DNA of 64,000 bases from Rhodanobacter glycinis (GTDB lineage Bacteria > Pseudomonadota > Gammaproteobacteria > Xanthomonadales > Rhodanobacteraceae), in assembly GCF_006438785.1 (NCBI RefSeq), contig NZ_RCZB01000001.1:755912-819911 (forward strand), given 5' to 3'. The notes beneath the pieces were generated by a model, which was not told the origin of the DNA, did no database searches, and saw nothing but the letters and a program-made list of their open reading frames with translations. A program made the translations under genes and the position numbers. This document shows, piece by piece, positions 1 to 8,298 of this stretch (position 1 is its first letter; each line of letters starts with the position of its first letter).

Positions 1-903
1 GTCCTGAGCGACCTGTCCGCCGGTGCATGCCTGGAAAACATGGTTATCCACGCTCGCTCGCTCGGTTATGCGGCGGACGTGCAGACTTTTCCGCGCCCCG
101 ACGACGAGCTGTGGGCCGCCCGTATCCGTTGGCGCCGCGATCCAGAGTGCGACCAACCCGAGCCGCTGGCTGGTGCGATCGAGCAGCGTCACACCGACCG
201 CCGCTTCCCCTGGAGCGGTCCAGTCACCCCCGATACGCAGGCGCGCCTGAATGCCCAGGCCAAGCTGATGCCCGGGCAGCGGCTTTATTGGCCACAGACA
301 CCGCGTGAGAGAAAAGCCGCACTGAGCGTCATCAGGCAGGCCGAGACGCTGCGTTTCAGGAGCCCGACGCTGCACGCGGAGCTGTTTTCGAGTATCCGCT
401 TTGCCGCTGGCTGGCACACCGCTTGCGAGGAAGGTCTGGCCCCGGTGACGCTGGCCGTGGAGCCGCCGATGCGCCCGGTCTTTCAGGCGCTGCGTCGTCC
501 CGTGGTGATGACCATGGTCAACCGGCTGGGCGCGGCGTCGATTCTGGGGTGGCGCTCGGCCTGGCTGCCAATCCGGCTGTCGCCGGGACTCTGTCTGCTC
601 GTCATTCCTTCCACGGCGCGATCCGATGTGCTCGCGGGTGGCCGCGCTTTGCAGCGCGTGTGGCTTCAGGCCACCCTGGACGGGCTGTCGGTCCAGCCAT
701 ATGCGGCGGCGGGAGTTTTCAGCCTGGGGTTCGTACCCGTCGAGCCGGCCTTTCGGCGGCAGCTCTCGCGTCTGGGTACGGCCTTGGGCGACCTGTGTGC
801 GCCGGGATATGGGCTGGTGTTTTTACGGCTTGGCTATGCGCGGTCCGCACCGCACGGTCGCAGCGGGCGACGAGTGCCTGCAAGTTTCGGCACTTTCCCA
901 TAG
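1..903 (+). CDS. Nitroreductase-family (Acg-like) protein, 3' part
   Basis: The reading frame is open from the first base of the window, so the N-terminus lies upstream. The first visible residues contain SAGACLENMVIHARSLGY, which resembles the FMN-binding segment of Acg/nitroreductase-like proteins. A second conserved-looking block (RHTDRRFP) follows. The last about 100 residues carry the late fold segment (AGVFSLGFVP, GYGLVFLRLGYA). By family, these are flavin proteins without a settled substrate; some lack the usual nitroreductase activity and may store flavin. The ThiF-like gene 1.5 kb downstream is suggestive, because ThiF-like and nitroreductase-like proteins often occur as neighbours or fusions. 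The PEP-CTERM gene lies between them. The family call is reasonable; no biochemical role can be given. Confidence 0.6.
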   Translation, partial: VLSDLSAGACLENMVIHARSLGYAADVQTFPRPDDELWAARIRWRRDPECDQPEPLAGAIEQRHTDRRFPWSGPVTPDTQARLNAQAKLMPGQRLYWPQTPRERKAALSVIRQAETLRFRSPTLHAELFSSIRFAAGWHTACEEGLAPVTLAVEPPMRPVFQALRRPVVMTMVNRLGAASILGWRSAWLPIRLSPGLCLLVIPSTARSDVLAGGRALQRVWLQATLDGLSVQPYAAAGVFSLGFVPVEPAFRRQLSRLGTALGDLCAPGYGLVFLRLGYARSAPHGRSGRRVPASFGTFP

Positions 904-1269
904 GGCCGCATGATATTCGTTTGTGCGCGGGCCCTTCAGGCACTGCGCGACCTTGATCTTCGCCCACCTGCCGCGGCCGGACGCGTCGCAAGCGTAAAGT
1001 CGTGCCGCAATCGCCCTGGGTCGCTCTTGCGGTTTCAGACTGCGAGGGCGAAGGACATGAGTTTTCCATCCTTGTGTCGGGGTTCTTTACAAACGCGGCT
1101 TGCCTTCGTCGTCGTCGTAAAACTGTAGCTAAAACAATCTGTTGCATGCATTACGACGTGGTGAGGTCAGTCATCTTATCGCGGCAGAGTGTCGGAATAC
1201 CGTACAAATACTGGGTGATTTCGACAGCGGATAGCGAAAAATCATAGGAAAAATAGCATGTTATATACA
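904..1269. other. Intergenic region without a convincing gene
   Basis: About 370 bases between the nitroreductase-like gene and the sigma-54 promoter. It becomes AT-richer toward its right end, as upstream regulatory DNA often does. Short open frames here (for example 1002-1247 +) lack a recognisable product or ribosome-binding site. No terminator with a U-run follows the nitroreductase-like stop. Confidence 0.5.
1190..1226. promoter_or_regulatory. Inverted repeat, possible enhancer site for the sigma-54 promoter
   Basis: TGTCGGAA (1190-1197) and TTTCGACA (1219-1226) form a 7-of-8 inverted repeat with arm centres 29 bp apart. It lies 45-80 bp upstream of the -24/-12 promoter. Sigma-54 promoters need an upstream activator, and the position fits, but the half-sites are short and could be chance. 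Confidence 0.25.
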
Positions 1270-1285
1270 TGGCACGCGACTTGCT
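1270..1285 (+). promoter_or_regulatory. Sigma-54 (RpoN) -24/-12 promoter
   Basis: The sequence is TGGCACG, four bases, then TTGCT. The invariant GG (1271-1272) and GC (1283-1284) are exactly 10 bases apart, matching the RpoN consensus TGGCACG-N4-TTGCW. Transcription would start near 1296, about 60 bases before the PEP-CTERM start codon. PEP-CTERM genes in Zoogloea-type bacteria are known to be driven by RpoN with the PrsK/PrsR two-component system, so motif and gene agree. Confidence 0.8.
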
Positions 1286-1357
1286 CGATTACAGCGCAGG
1301 GTCACTCGCGAGCCATTGCCGGTCGCGGCTCTTTTGATCGGTTATCAGGAGAAAAAC

Positions 1358-2173
1358 ATGTTGATGAAGAAAAGCATCGGAGTCGCACTCGCATGCGCGC
1401 TGGCGCTGGGTGCGTGGAGTGGATCGACGCTTGCAACTCCCATAAACGTAGGCGGCGTCGTGTGGGATCCCAGCAGTCCGTTGGACCTGACTGTCCAGGC
1501 AATCAACTTCCGCGAATCGAGCGTTTCGAGCGTTGGCAACGTGCTGACGGGCTACGGGCAGATTGCCTCGTTCAACGGGACAAATCAGGCAACGTTTTGT
1601 CCGGGTTGTGACCTCAACTTCACCTTCCAGTACACGGTGTCGAACATCACCGGTAATCAGGTCGAGTTCAGTCCTGGATCCATCAGCTTTTTCGTTGACA
1701 ACACCAGTGGCTTCAATGTGCTGGATCCGACTACGGCCGGCGTCGGTACGCCGTGGCTCACGTTGTCCGGCCATACGGGTTCGTTTCTTGGCTTTGGGGG
1801 CACCGCGCAGCTTTTTTCCACGATCAATGGCACGGTTACCCAACCCCTGACTGGATCCACCGGAATCGGGTTTTTGGACGCGACCGGAGGCCCTGCGGCG
1901 TCCTACTTCCAGACCCATACACAAGCCGACGGGCTGGGTGGATTCGCGGACTTTACGCTTAATTCGGAATTCCTGTTTTCGATAGTCAGAGGGTGTTCGA
2001 GTACGCCCTCACCGGATCCGACCAATATTTGCCACTATCCGATTACGGGAACGGCCACGTTGATCGGCAGAACAGTACCCGAGCCGGGTGAGATGGGTCT
2101 GCTGGGCCTTGGCTTGACCTTCTTGGGCTTGCTTATCCGGCGGCGCCGCAAAGAGGGTGAAGGGCGCGCATAG
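1358..2173 (+). CDS. PEP-CTERM sorting domain protein
   Basis: A 271-residue exported protein. The start at 1358 follows AGGAGA with 6-base spacing; an upstream in-frame ATG at 1316 has no such site and would spoil the signal peptide. The N-terminus MLMKKSIGVALACALALG is a signal peptide ending near LATP. The C-terminus has VPEPGEMGLLGLGLTFLGLL followed by four arginines, the complete PEP-CTERM tripartite sorting signal (VPEP, membrane segment, basic tail). By family knowledge, exosortase (EpsH) cuts this tail and the protein goes to the surface or the exopolysaccharide matrix. The middle is rich in Gly, Thr, Ser, Asn and Phe and resembles no enzyme I recognise. Four cysteines form two close pairs (CPGC and a later pair). 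No exosortase is in the window. A strong terminator follows, so it is probably a single-gene transcript. Confidence 0.88.
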   Translation: MLMKKSIGVALACALALGAWSGSTLATPINVGGVVWDPSSPLDLTVQAINFRESSVSSVGNVLTGYGQIASFNGTNQATFCPGCDLNFTFQYTVSNITGNQVEFSPGSISFFVDNTSGFNVLDPTTAGVGTPWLTLSGHTGSFLGFGGTAQLFSTINGTVTQPLTGSTGIGFLDATGGPAASYFQTHTQADGLGGFADFTLNSEFLFSIVRGCSSTPSPDPTNICHYPITGTATLIGRTVPEPGEMGLLGLGLTFLGLLIRRRRKEGEGRA

Positions 2174-2207
2174 GGCAGGCACCTCATGCATGCGGTTTGG
2201 CGATTGA

Positions 2208-2240
2208 TGGCGCCGCTTCCGATGCGGCGCCATTTTGTTT
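2208..2240 (+). terminator. Intrinsic terminator after the PEP-CTERM gene
   Basis: A perfect 9-bp stem, TGGCGCCGC (2208-2216) with GCGGCGCCA (2224-2232), a 7-base loop and then TTTTGTTT. It lies 35 bases past the stop. Confidence 0.85.
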
Positions 2241-2444
2241 GCGTTGAACGGGTTCGCTGGCCGGTCGCGGTCACCTCGCACCCGGCACGCCCCGACCCAC
2301 TGCACCCCGCGGGATTTTCCCATGCATGCACCCGATCAATCGCGGACTCCGGGGCGCAATGGTGGGATCGGTACCGCCGCAAGCCGGTGTTACCGTGCCG
2401 GCTAGGCAACAGCTTTACGCAATAATGCCGAGAGTAGATGTCTC

Positions 2445-3329
2445 ATGATGTCTGATGCACCGGCCACGACTGCGCCGTTCGACTACGCAACGGCATTTAG
2501 CCGGACGATCGGCTGGATCACCACGACCGAGCAGGCGGCGCTTCGTTCCAAGCGCGTGGCGATTGCCGGGCTTGGCGGGGTTGGCGGCAGCCATCTGCTG
2601 ACCCTGACCCGACTCGGCATCCAGTCGTTCAACCTGGCCGATTTCGACCGTTTCGGCACGGAAAATTTCAACCGGCAGGCCGGGGCGTTTCAATCGACCA
2701 TCGGCCAGCCCAAGATCGACGTGGTGTCCCGGATGGCGCGGGACATCAATCCGGATCTGGACATCAACAAATTTCCCGGCGGCGTCACCCTCGACAACAT
2801 GGAGCAATTTCTGTCAGGGGTGGATCTGTACGTCGACGGGCTGGACTTTTTCGTACTCGATATCCGTGCCAGGCTGTTCGCCCTTTGCGCCGAACGCGGC
2901 ATTCCGGCGATTACCGCGGCGCCGTTGGGCATGGGTGCCGCGGTGCTGGCGTTCCTGCCGGGTCAGATGACATTCGAAGAGTATTTCCGGCTGGAAGGAA
3001 AGACGACCAACGAGCAGTTGCTGCGCTTCATGGTGGGATTGGCACCAGCCGTGCTCCATCAAGGCTATCTGGTCGATCCGTCCGCGGTGGACCTGGTCCA
3101 CCAGCGGGGACCGTCGACGCCCATGGCATGTGAAATCTGCGCCGGGATAGCCGGTACCCAGGCGTTGAAGATCCTGCTTGGCCGGGGCAAGGTGCTCGCG
3201 GTACCGCACGGCCTGCACTTCGATGCCTACCGCAACAAGCTCGTACGCACGTGGCGACCGGGGGGAAACAACAATCCGCTGCAACGACTGCTTCTGTTCC
3301 TGGCGCGCCGCCGTTTCATGCGCCAGTAA
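2445..3329 (+). CDS. ThiF/MoeB/E1-like adenylyltransferase
   Basis: A 294-residue protein with the Rossmann nucleotide-binding start of the ThiF/MoeB/E1 superfamily. KRVAIAGLGGVGGSH (residues about 36-50) holds the GxGGxG loop. It is followed by the acidic LADFDRF strand end, the FNRQ arginine and the GQPK lysine, which bind ATP in this family. Family members adenylate the C-terminus of a small sulfur carrier or ubiquitin-like protein, or modify peptides. Only one CxxC-type pair (MACEICAG) is visible, so the four-cysteine zinc site of MoeB is incomplete. No conserved sulfurtransferase domain or partner carrier is nearby. The nitroreductase-like gene upstream is the only plausible functional neighbour. 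The start could be 2445 or the next codon 2448. The superfamily is secure; the substrate is unknown. Confidence 0.8.
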   Translation: MMSDAPATTAPFDYATAFSRTIGWITTTEQAALRSKRVAIAGLGGVGGSHLLTLTRLGIQSFNLADFDRFGTENFNRQAGAFQSTIGQPKIDVVSRMARDINPDLDINKFPGGVTLDNMEQFLSGVDLYVDGLDFFVLDIRARLFALCAERGIPAITAAPLGMGAAVLAFLPGQMTFEEYFRLEGKTTNEQLLRFMVGLAPAVLHQGYLVDPSAVDLVHQRGPSTPMACEICAGIAGTQALKILLGRGKVLAVPHGLHFDAYRNKLVRTWRPGGNNNPLQRLLLFLARRRFMRQ

Positions 3330-3381
3330 GCGTTGCACGCACAAACAAGCGGGCGAAGAACACAATCGGGTGGGCGGAGCG

Positions 3382-3386
3382 TCTAG
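3382..3386. repeat. Left copy of the IS target duplication
   Basis: TCTAG occurs here, one base before the left terminal repeat, and again at 4336-4340 directly after the right terminal repeat. The pattern fits a 5-bp target-site duplication with one extra base on the left, or insertion into a CTAG-containing target. Confidence 0.5.
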
Positions 3387-4257
3387 CTGTGTAAATCCAG
3401 CAGGTTGTTCATGACGTCAGGGATACGAGAGATGGGTGGCTGGCAGTCGAGGCTGGTGTGGAGACGATGCCGGTTGTATTCATGCAGCCAAGGGTTCGTG
3501 TGGGCGTCGCGTTGGTCAGAGTGGTCTTAGCTGCGTGCGTATGCCCACTCGCGCAGTGCCGTCTGGATGAAGCGTTCGGCTTGTCCTTGGTACGTGGTGT
3601 GTAAGGTCGCGTGCGTTTGTGACGTAGCCCGAGGCGTCGCAGGAAGCGGGCAAAAGAGCGTGAGAGATAGGATGCCCCGTTATCGGTGAGAACGCGGGTG
3701 AAGCGCACGCTCACTGCACGGTAGTAGCGCACAGCCTTCAGCAATGCCCTGCAGGCACTCAATGCCTGCTCGTTGGGCTCGATGCTGCTGAAGGCGACCC
3801 GTGAATGGTCGTCGATAGGTACTCCCAGCCAGAGCACCCCGGAGGTGATCTGGCGGTCGCCGGTGACCCGATGTCCGGGACACCGGAAACGGCCGAGTTT
3901 CTTGATATCCAGATGCAGCAGGTCACCGGGTGCTTCGTGTTCGTAGCATCGGATCGATTCGGCAGGCTCCAGCACGGACAGGCGGTTGAGTCCGGCTCGC
4001 TGCAGCAGACGGCCCACGGTACTCGGCGCCAACACCAGGTTGTGAGCGATGGTGCGATAGGACTGGCGGGCGCGACGATCGGTCCATCAGGTCGGCAGCG
4101 CCTACTTCGCGAAACCGTCGAAGCCACTTGTAGGCGGTGCGTACACTGACCCGGCCGCCTTGGCCGCTTCTTCGGAACACATGCCTTGCTGCGCCATGCG
4201 TTCAACGAGAAGGGCTCGACTATAGGGCGTCAAACGGGCACCTTTATGCAGGTTCAT
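3383..4257 (-). pseudogene. Degraded IS481-family transposase
   Basis: Reading from 4257 leftwards, MNLHKGARLTPYSRALLVER is the classic IS481 N-terminus. The helix-turn-helix (SVRTAYKWLRRFREVGAADL) comes next, then the DDE integrase core with LHLDIKKLGRF, GVPIDDHSRVAF, VLTDNGASYLS and the C-terminal ERFIQTALREWAYARS. These pieces sit in different frames. One base is missing near 4144 and the frame shifts again near 4062 (minus 2 or plus 1). Another base is missing near 3575, and an in-frame TAA near 3530 replaces the usual Tyr codon. The C-terminus reaches DVMNNLLDLHS and then TAG, part of which lies in the target duplication. With at least four lesions it cannot encode an active transposase. 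Confidence 0.9.
3388..3412. repeat. Left terminal inverted repeat of the IS481 element
   Basis: This 25-base end starts TGTG and finishes AGGTTGTTCAT. Its inverted partner at 4311-4335 matches at 18 of 25 positions, including the outer TGTG and the inner 11 bases. A TGT...ACA boundary is normal for IS481-family elements. Confidence 0.75.
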
Positions 4258-4310
4258 CCGGGGCTCCCGGAGATTTGGGTGGGCCGCACCCCCATCCGGG
4301 TTCACTATGG

Positions 4311-4335
4311 ATGAACAACCTACTGAGAGAGCACA
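4311..4335. repeat. Right terminal inverted repeat of the IS481 element
   Basis: The reverse complement reads TGTG, a divergent stretch, then AGTAGGTTGTTCAT, matching the left end. TCTAG follows at once. Confidence 0.75.
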
Positions 4336-4352
4336 TCTAGTCACCGCTTCCA

Positions 4353-4381
4353 CTTGCAAGCAACGCGTGCAGACCTCATTT
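4353..4381 (+). promoter_or_regulatory. Candidate sigma-32 promoter of hrcA
   Basis: CTTGCA (4353-4358), 15 bases, then CCTCATTT (4374-4381) resembles the heat-shock consensus CTTGAA-N13-17-CCCCATNT with one mismatch in each box. It lies just outside the IS right end and would start transcription about 20 bases before the hrcA ATG. Confidence 0.4.
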
Positions 4382-4410
4382 GTGTCGGGTCTCAAGGACT
4401 GCTACAGCAC

Positions 4411-5472
4411 ATGATCAACCCGCATGGCCACGACCTCGATGCCCGCGCTCGCCGACTGTTGCGTACGCTGATCGCCCAGTATCTGGTCGACGGCGAGCCG
4501 GTGGGCTCGCGTACGCTGTCGCGTTCGTCCGGGCTGGACGTAAGCCCGGCGACGATCCGCAACATCATGGCCGACCTCGAGGACGCCGGCCTGGTTTCCT
4601 CACCGCATACTTCGGCCGGTCGCGTGCCGACGCCGCGCGGATTGCGCTTGTTTGTCGACAGCCTGATCGAGTTGCAGCCGGTGCCCCATGACGAGATGGC
4701 ACGTCTGCAGCGCGAACTGCCTCCGGGGCCGACCACCGCCCGCGATTTGCTTGGCAATGCCTCGATCCTGCTGTCGGCGATGACCCATTTTGCCGGTGTG
4801 GTCACGGTGCCGCGCCAGGTGGACTTTCCGCTGCGTCACATCGATTTCGTGCCACTGCCGGATGCGCGGGTGCTGGTGATCCTGGTATTCACCGACAACC
4901 AGGTGCAGAACCGCATCGTTCAGTTGGCAAAGCCACTGCACAGTCACGAACTGGAGCAGGCGGCAAACTATCTCAACACCCATTTTGCCGGCTTGCGCGT
5001 GGATGACATCCGTACGCACCTGCTGGCCGAGTTGCGCGAAACCGGCAGCGAGCTCAACCGGCTGCTGGCCAGCACGGTGGAGCTGGCCACCGCCTCGTTC
5101 GCGCCACAGGCGGGCGGCACCGATGTACTGGTCAGTGGCCAGACCAATCTGATGGCGTACTCGGAACTGGCCGACCTGCAGCGTCTGCGCGAGCTGTTCG
5201 ATGCATTCCAGCAGAAGAACGAACTGCTGCAGTTGATGGAAGTGTGTGCCAAGGCACCTGGCGTGCGGCTGTTCATCGGCGAGGAATCCGGCTTCGCCGC
5301 ACTCGATGGCTGCAGTGTGGTCACTGCCAGTTACGGTGCGCAGGGGCGCGTGCTGGGCGCGGTCGGAGTGATCGGACCGACGCGGATGGCGTACGAGCGG
5401 GTGATTCCGGTGGTGCAGGCCACCGCCGGATTGCTCAGTGACGCCTTGAATCGCGCCGCCACGACCCTATAA
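4411..5472 (+). CDS. hrcA: Heat-inducible transcription repressor HrcA
   Basis: A 353-residue repressor of class I heat-shock genes that binds CIRCE operators, with help from GroEL. The N-terminal winged helix is clear: LLRTLIAQYLVDGEPVGSRTLSRSSG followed by SPATIRNIMADLEDAGLVSSPHTSAGRVPT. The C-terminal part ends in the conserved GxxLGAVGVIGPTRMAYERVIP block. I chose ATG 4411 because homologues begin shortly before the DARARRLLRTLI segment. An in-frame upstream start at 4354 would add 19 unrelated residues and overlap the candidate promoter. AAGGA lies 12 bases upstream, a little far. It heads hrcA-grpE-dnaK-dnaJ. No CIRCE repeat (TTAGCACTC-N9-GAGTGCTAA) was found anywhere in this operon, so its target is probably elsewhere, such as groESL. 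Confidence 0.95.
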   Translation: MINPHGHDLDARARRLLRTLIAQYLVDGEPVGSRTLSRSSGLDVSPATIRNIMADLEDAGLVSSPHTSAGRVPTPRGLRLFVDSLIELQPVPHDEMARLQRELPPGPTTARDLLGNASILLSAMTHFAGVVTVPRQVDFPLRHIDFVPLPDARVLVILVFTDNQVQNRIVQLAKPLHSHELEQAANYLNTHFAGLRVDDIRTHLLAELRETGSELNRLLASTVELATASFAPQAGGTDVLVSGQTNLMAYSELADLQRLRELFDAFQQKNELLQLMEVCAKAPGVRLFIGEESGFAALDGCSVVTASYGAQGRVLGAVGVIGPTRMAYERVIPVVQATAGLLSDALNRAATTL

Positions 5473-5550
5473 CCGCTGCGGGAGGCGGGGTTTCTCGCAA
5501 TTTGGACGGTCGGCATGCATGTCGGCCATGACAATCGTTTGGAGTGATGC

Positions 5551-6084
5551 ATGCAGAACAACGATCCGCAGTCGCCTGGTGATACGTCACCACAGGGTCA
5601 GTCGGGTGAGTCTTCGACCACGGAACTGGAAAGCCTGCAGGTACGCGTGGCTGAGCTGGAGGCAAGCAATGCCGAATTGCTCGAAACCGTACTGCGCGAA
5701 AAGGCCGAGCTGGAGAATCAGCGTCGCCGCCTGCACCGGGACCTCGAACAGGCCCGCCGCTTCGCCAACGAGAAACTGCTGAACGAATTGCTGCCGGTTT
5801 ACGACGGCTTGGAGAGTGGCCTTGCGGTCGAGGGCGGCGACATCGCCTCGATGCGCGAAGGCATCAATCTGACCTTGAAGGCTTTGCTGAAGGTGGCCGA
5901 GAACCATGGCATGTCGCAGATCGATCCACTCGGGCAGCCGCTGGACCCGGAACGCCATCACGCCGTGAGCATGGTGGATGCCCCAGGCGCCGCGCCGGGC
6001 ACCGTGGTCACCGTGCTGCAGAAAGGCTACGTGTTGAATGATCGCCTGCTTCGCCCCGCACTGGTCGCGGTGGCGAGGGACTGA
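5551..6084 (+). CDS. grpE: Nucleotide exchange factor GrpE
   Basis: A 177-residue co-chaperone that releases ADP from DnaK. A polar N-terminal tail leads into a long coiled coil (residues about 25-75, from ELESLQVRVAELEASNAELL onward). The beta-wing domain ends in GAAPGTVVTVLQKGYVLNDRLLRPALVAVA, which is diagnostic. The start at 5551 is preceded by TTTGGAG with 6-base spacing. It lies 78 bases after hrcA and 153 bases before dnaK. Confidence 0.96.
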   Translation: MQNNDPQSPGDTSPQGQSGESSTTELESLQVRVAELEASNAELLETVLREKAELENQRRRLHRDLEQARRFANEKLLNELLPVYDGLESGLAVEGGDIASMREGINLTLKALLKVAENHGMSQIDPLGQPLDPERHHAVSMVDAPGAAPGTVVTVLQKGYVLNDRLLRPALVAVARD

Positions 6085-6160
6085 GCGTTCCTGTCGCTGG
6101 CGCCTCCCTGAACGGCGCAGCGGCGAACACGACGAAATCGCATCCGGGGCCTTGCCGGCA

Positions 6161-6187
6161 TTGAATCGCCAGAGCAGACCCCCATCT
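6161..6187 (+). promoter_or_regulatory. Candidate sigma-32 promoter of dnaK
   Basis: TTGAA (6161-6165), 14 bases, then CCCCATCT (6180-6187) is very close to the RpoH consensus TTGAA-N13-17-CCCCATNT. It lies about 50 bases before the dnaK start codon, so dnaK-dnaJ probably has its own heat-shock promoter inside the operon. Confidence 0.65.
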
Positions 6188-6237
6188 GGAAACCATCGCG
6201 GCCGCGGGGGCCGCAAGCAAATTTGGAGAGCACACAC

Positions 6238-8163
6238 ATGGGCAAGATCATCGGTATCGACCTGGGCACCACCAACTCCTGCGTGTCCGTGATGGATGGC
6301 AGTACCACCAAGGTCATCGAGAATTCGGAAGGTGACCGCACCACACCGTCCATCGTCGCCTTCAACAAGGATGGCGAAGTACTCGTGGGTGCCTCGGCCA
6401 AGCGCCAGAGCGTGACCAATCCGAAGAACACCTTCTACGCAGTGAAGCGCCTGATCGGCCGCAAGTTCACCGACGCCGAAGTGCAGAAAGACCTGCACAT
6501 CGTTCCGTACAAGATTGTCGCGCACGACAACGGCGACGCCTGGGTCGAGACCTCCGACGGCAAGAAGATGGCGCCGCAGGAGATTGCCGCCAAAGTGCTG
6601 ATGAAGATGAAGAAGACCGCCGAGGATTATCTCGGCGAGACGATCACCGAAGCGGTGATCACCGTGCCGGCGTACTTCAACGACAGCCAGCGCCAGGCGA
6701 CCAAGGACGCGGGCAAGATCGCCGGCCTCGACGTCAAGCGCATCATCAACGAGCCGACTGCGGCTGCGCTGGCCTATGGCATGGACAAGAAGGGCGGCGA
6801 TCGCAAGATCGCGGTGTACGACCTGGGCGGTGGCACGTTCGACGTGTCGATCATCGAGATCGCCGAAGTCGACGGCGAGAAGCAGTTCGAAGTGCTGGCG
6901 ACGAACGGCGATACGTTCCTCGGCGGCGAAGACTTCGACATGCGTGTCATCGACTACCTCGTTGACGAATTCAACAAGGAGCAGGGCATCGACCTGCGCA
7001 AGGATCCGTTGGCGCTGCAGCGCCTGAAGGATGCTGCCGAGCGCGCCAAGATCGAGCTGTCCTCGAACCATCAGACCGACGTGAACCTGCCTTACGTGAC
7101 GGCAGACGCGTCCGGCCCGAAGCATCTGAACATCAAGTTGACCCGGGCCAAGCTCGAAGCGCTGGTGGAAGAACTGATCAAGCGCACCATCGAACCGTGC
7201 CGCACCGCGTTGAATGACGCCGGCCTGCGCGTGTCCGACATCGACGATGTGATCCTGGTCGGTGGCCAGACCCGCATGCCCAAGGTGCAGGAGTCGGTGA
7301 AGGACTTCTTTGGCAAGGATCCGCGCAAGGACGTCAACCCGGACGAAGCCGTCGCCGTCGGTGCAGCGATTCAGGGCGGCGTGCTGGGCGGTACGGTCAA
7401 GGATGTGCTGCTGCTGGACGTTACCCCGCTGTCGCTCGGTATCGAGACGATGGGCGGCGTGATGACCAAGCTGATCGAGAAGAACACCACGGTGCCGACC
7501 AAGGCCGCGCAGACGTTCTCGACCGCCGACGACAACCAGACTGCGGTGACCGTGCACGTGCTGCAGGGCGAGCGCGAGCGCGCCAGCGCCAACAAATCTC
7601 TGGGCAAGTTCGATCTGTCCGGCATCGATCCGGCGCCGCGCGGCATGCCACAGGTCGAAGTCACGTTCGATATCGACGCGAACGGCATCCTGCACGTGTC
7701 GGCCAAGGACAAGAAGACCGGCAAGGAGCAGAAGATCGAGATCAAGGCCGGTTCGGGTTTGTCCGAGGACGAGATCCAGCGCATGGTGGCCGATGCCGAG
7801 GCGAACAAGGAAGAGGACAAGAAGTTCCACGAGCTGGTCGCCACCCGCAACAAGGCCGATCAGTTGGTGCACGCTACCCGCAGCGCACTGAAGGAGCACG
7901 GCGGCAAAGTGCCGCCTGATCAGCTTTCCGCGATCGAGGGCGCGCTGTCCGATCTGGAAAAGGTCAAGGATGGCGAGGACAAGGCGGCCATCGAGTCCAA
8001 AGTGGAGAAGCTGGAGCAGGTTGCGCAGGCGCTGCAGGCGGCGGCACAGGGCGATGGCGGCCCGGCCGATGCCGGTGCGCAGTCCGCGCCGGGCGGCGGC
8101 TCAGCCCAGCCGGACGACGTGGTCGATGCCGAGTTCACCGAAGTGAAAGACGACAAGAAGTAA
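6238..8163 (+). CDS. dnaK: Chaperone DnaK (Hsp70)
   Basis: A 641-residue ATP-dependent folding chaperone working with DnaJ and GrpE. The actin-like ATPase domain starts [15 protein letters not shown]. It contains the phosphate loop [18 protein letters not shown] and [14 protein letters not shown]. The substrate domain includes [17 protein letters not shown]. The disordered tail ends [10 protein letters not shown], the normal proteobacterial terminus. ATG 6238 follows TTGGAGAG; an upstream in-frame start at 6223 would add five extra residues. Codon use is strongly biased, as expected for a highly expressed gene. Confidence 0.99.
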   Translation: MGKIIGIDLGTTNSCVSVMDGSTTKVIENSEGDRTTPSIVAFNKDGEVLVGASAKRQSVTNPKNTFYAVKRLIGRKFTDAEVQKDLHIVPYKIVAHDNGDAWVETSDGKKMAPQEIAAKVLMKMKKTAEDYLGETITEAVITVPAYFNDSQRQATKDAGKIAGLDVKRIINEPTAAALAYGMDKKGGDRKIAVYDLGGGTFDVSIIEIAEVDGEKQFEVLATNGDTFLGGEDFDMRVIDYLVDEFNKEQGIDLRKDPLALQRLKDAAERAKIELSSNHQTDVNLPYVTADASGPKHLNIKLTRAKLEALVEELIKRTIEPCRTALNDAGLRVSDIDDVILVGGQTRMPKVQESVKDFFGKDPRKDVNPDEAVAVGAAIQGGVLGGTVKDVLLLDVTPLSLGIETMGGVMTKLIEKNTTVPTKAAQTFSTADDNQTAVTVHVLQGERERASANKSLGKFDLSGIDPAPRGMPQVEVTFDIDANGILHVSAKDKKTGKEQKIEIKAGSGLSEDEIQRMVADAEANKEEDKKFHELVATRNKADQLVHATRSALKEHGGKVPPDQLSAIEGALSDLEKVKDGEDKAAIESKVEKLEQVAQALQAAAQGDGGPADAGAQSAPGGGSAQPDDVVDAEFTEVKDDKK

Positions 8164-8195
8164 TCGGCAGCCGCTATCGGCACGGTCGAAATCAG

Positions 8196-8229
8196 CAGCC
8201 CGCGCCGGGAATTATCCTGGCGTGGGCTG
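8196..8229 (+). other. dnaK-dnaJ intergenic hairpin
   Basis: CAGCCCGCGCC pairs with GGCGTGGGCTG across a 12-base loop (11 bp, one G-U). No U-run follows, so it is more likely an mRNA stabiliser or processing signal, or a partial attenuator reducing dnaJ relative to dnaK, than a full terminator. Confidence 0.4.
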
Positions 8230-8298
8230 TCTGCTGAATGCAGGGTGCGGAACCGTCGGTTTCCATCCTGGGGCGCGAAGAGCAGTGTGGATGCATGA

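Larger units (their letters stand above)
3388..4335. mobile_element. IS481-family insertion sequence, inactive
   Basis: About 948 bp, bounded by 25-bp imperfect inverted repeats and flanked by TCTAG duplications (one extra base on the left). It carries one transposase gene on the minus strand, now a pseudogene. It sits between the ThiF-like gene and hrcA; its right end is only 75 bp from the hrcA start, so it may have changed or cut the upstream regulatory region. Both ends persist although the coding region has decayed, so insertion is old but not ancient. Confidence 0.82.

Noticed and set aside
1002..1247. 81-codon plus-strand frame before the PEP-CTERM gene
   Set aside because: No ribosome-binding site, no recognisable protein, and it enters the region likely to hold enhancer sites.
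4258..6237. CIRCE operators in the hrcA operon
   Set aside because: Searched by eye for TTAGCACTC-type repeats before hrcA, grpE and dnaK; none found.
5587..7899. 770-codon open frame on the minus strand across grpE and dnaK
   Set aside because: It is antisense to two certain genes, low in motif content and rich in His, Arg, Leu and Val as expected from reading high-GC codons backwards.
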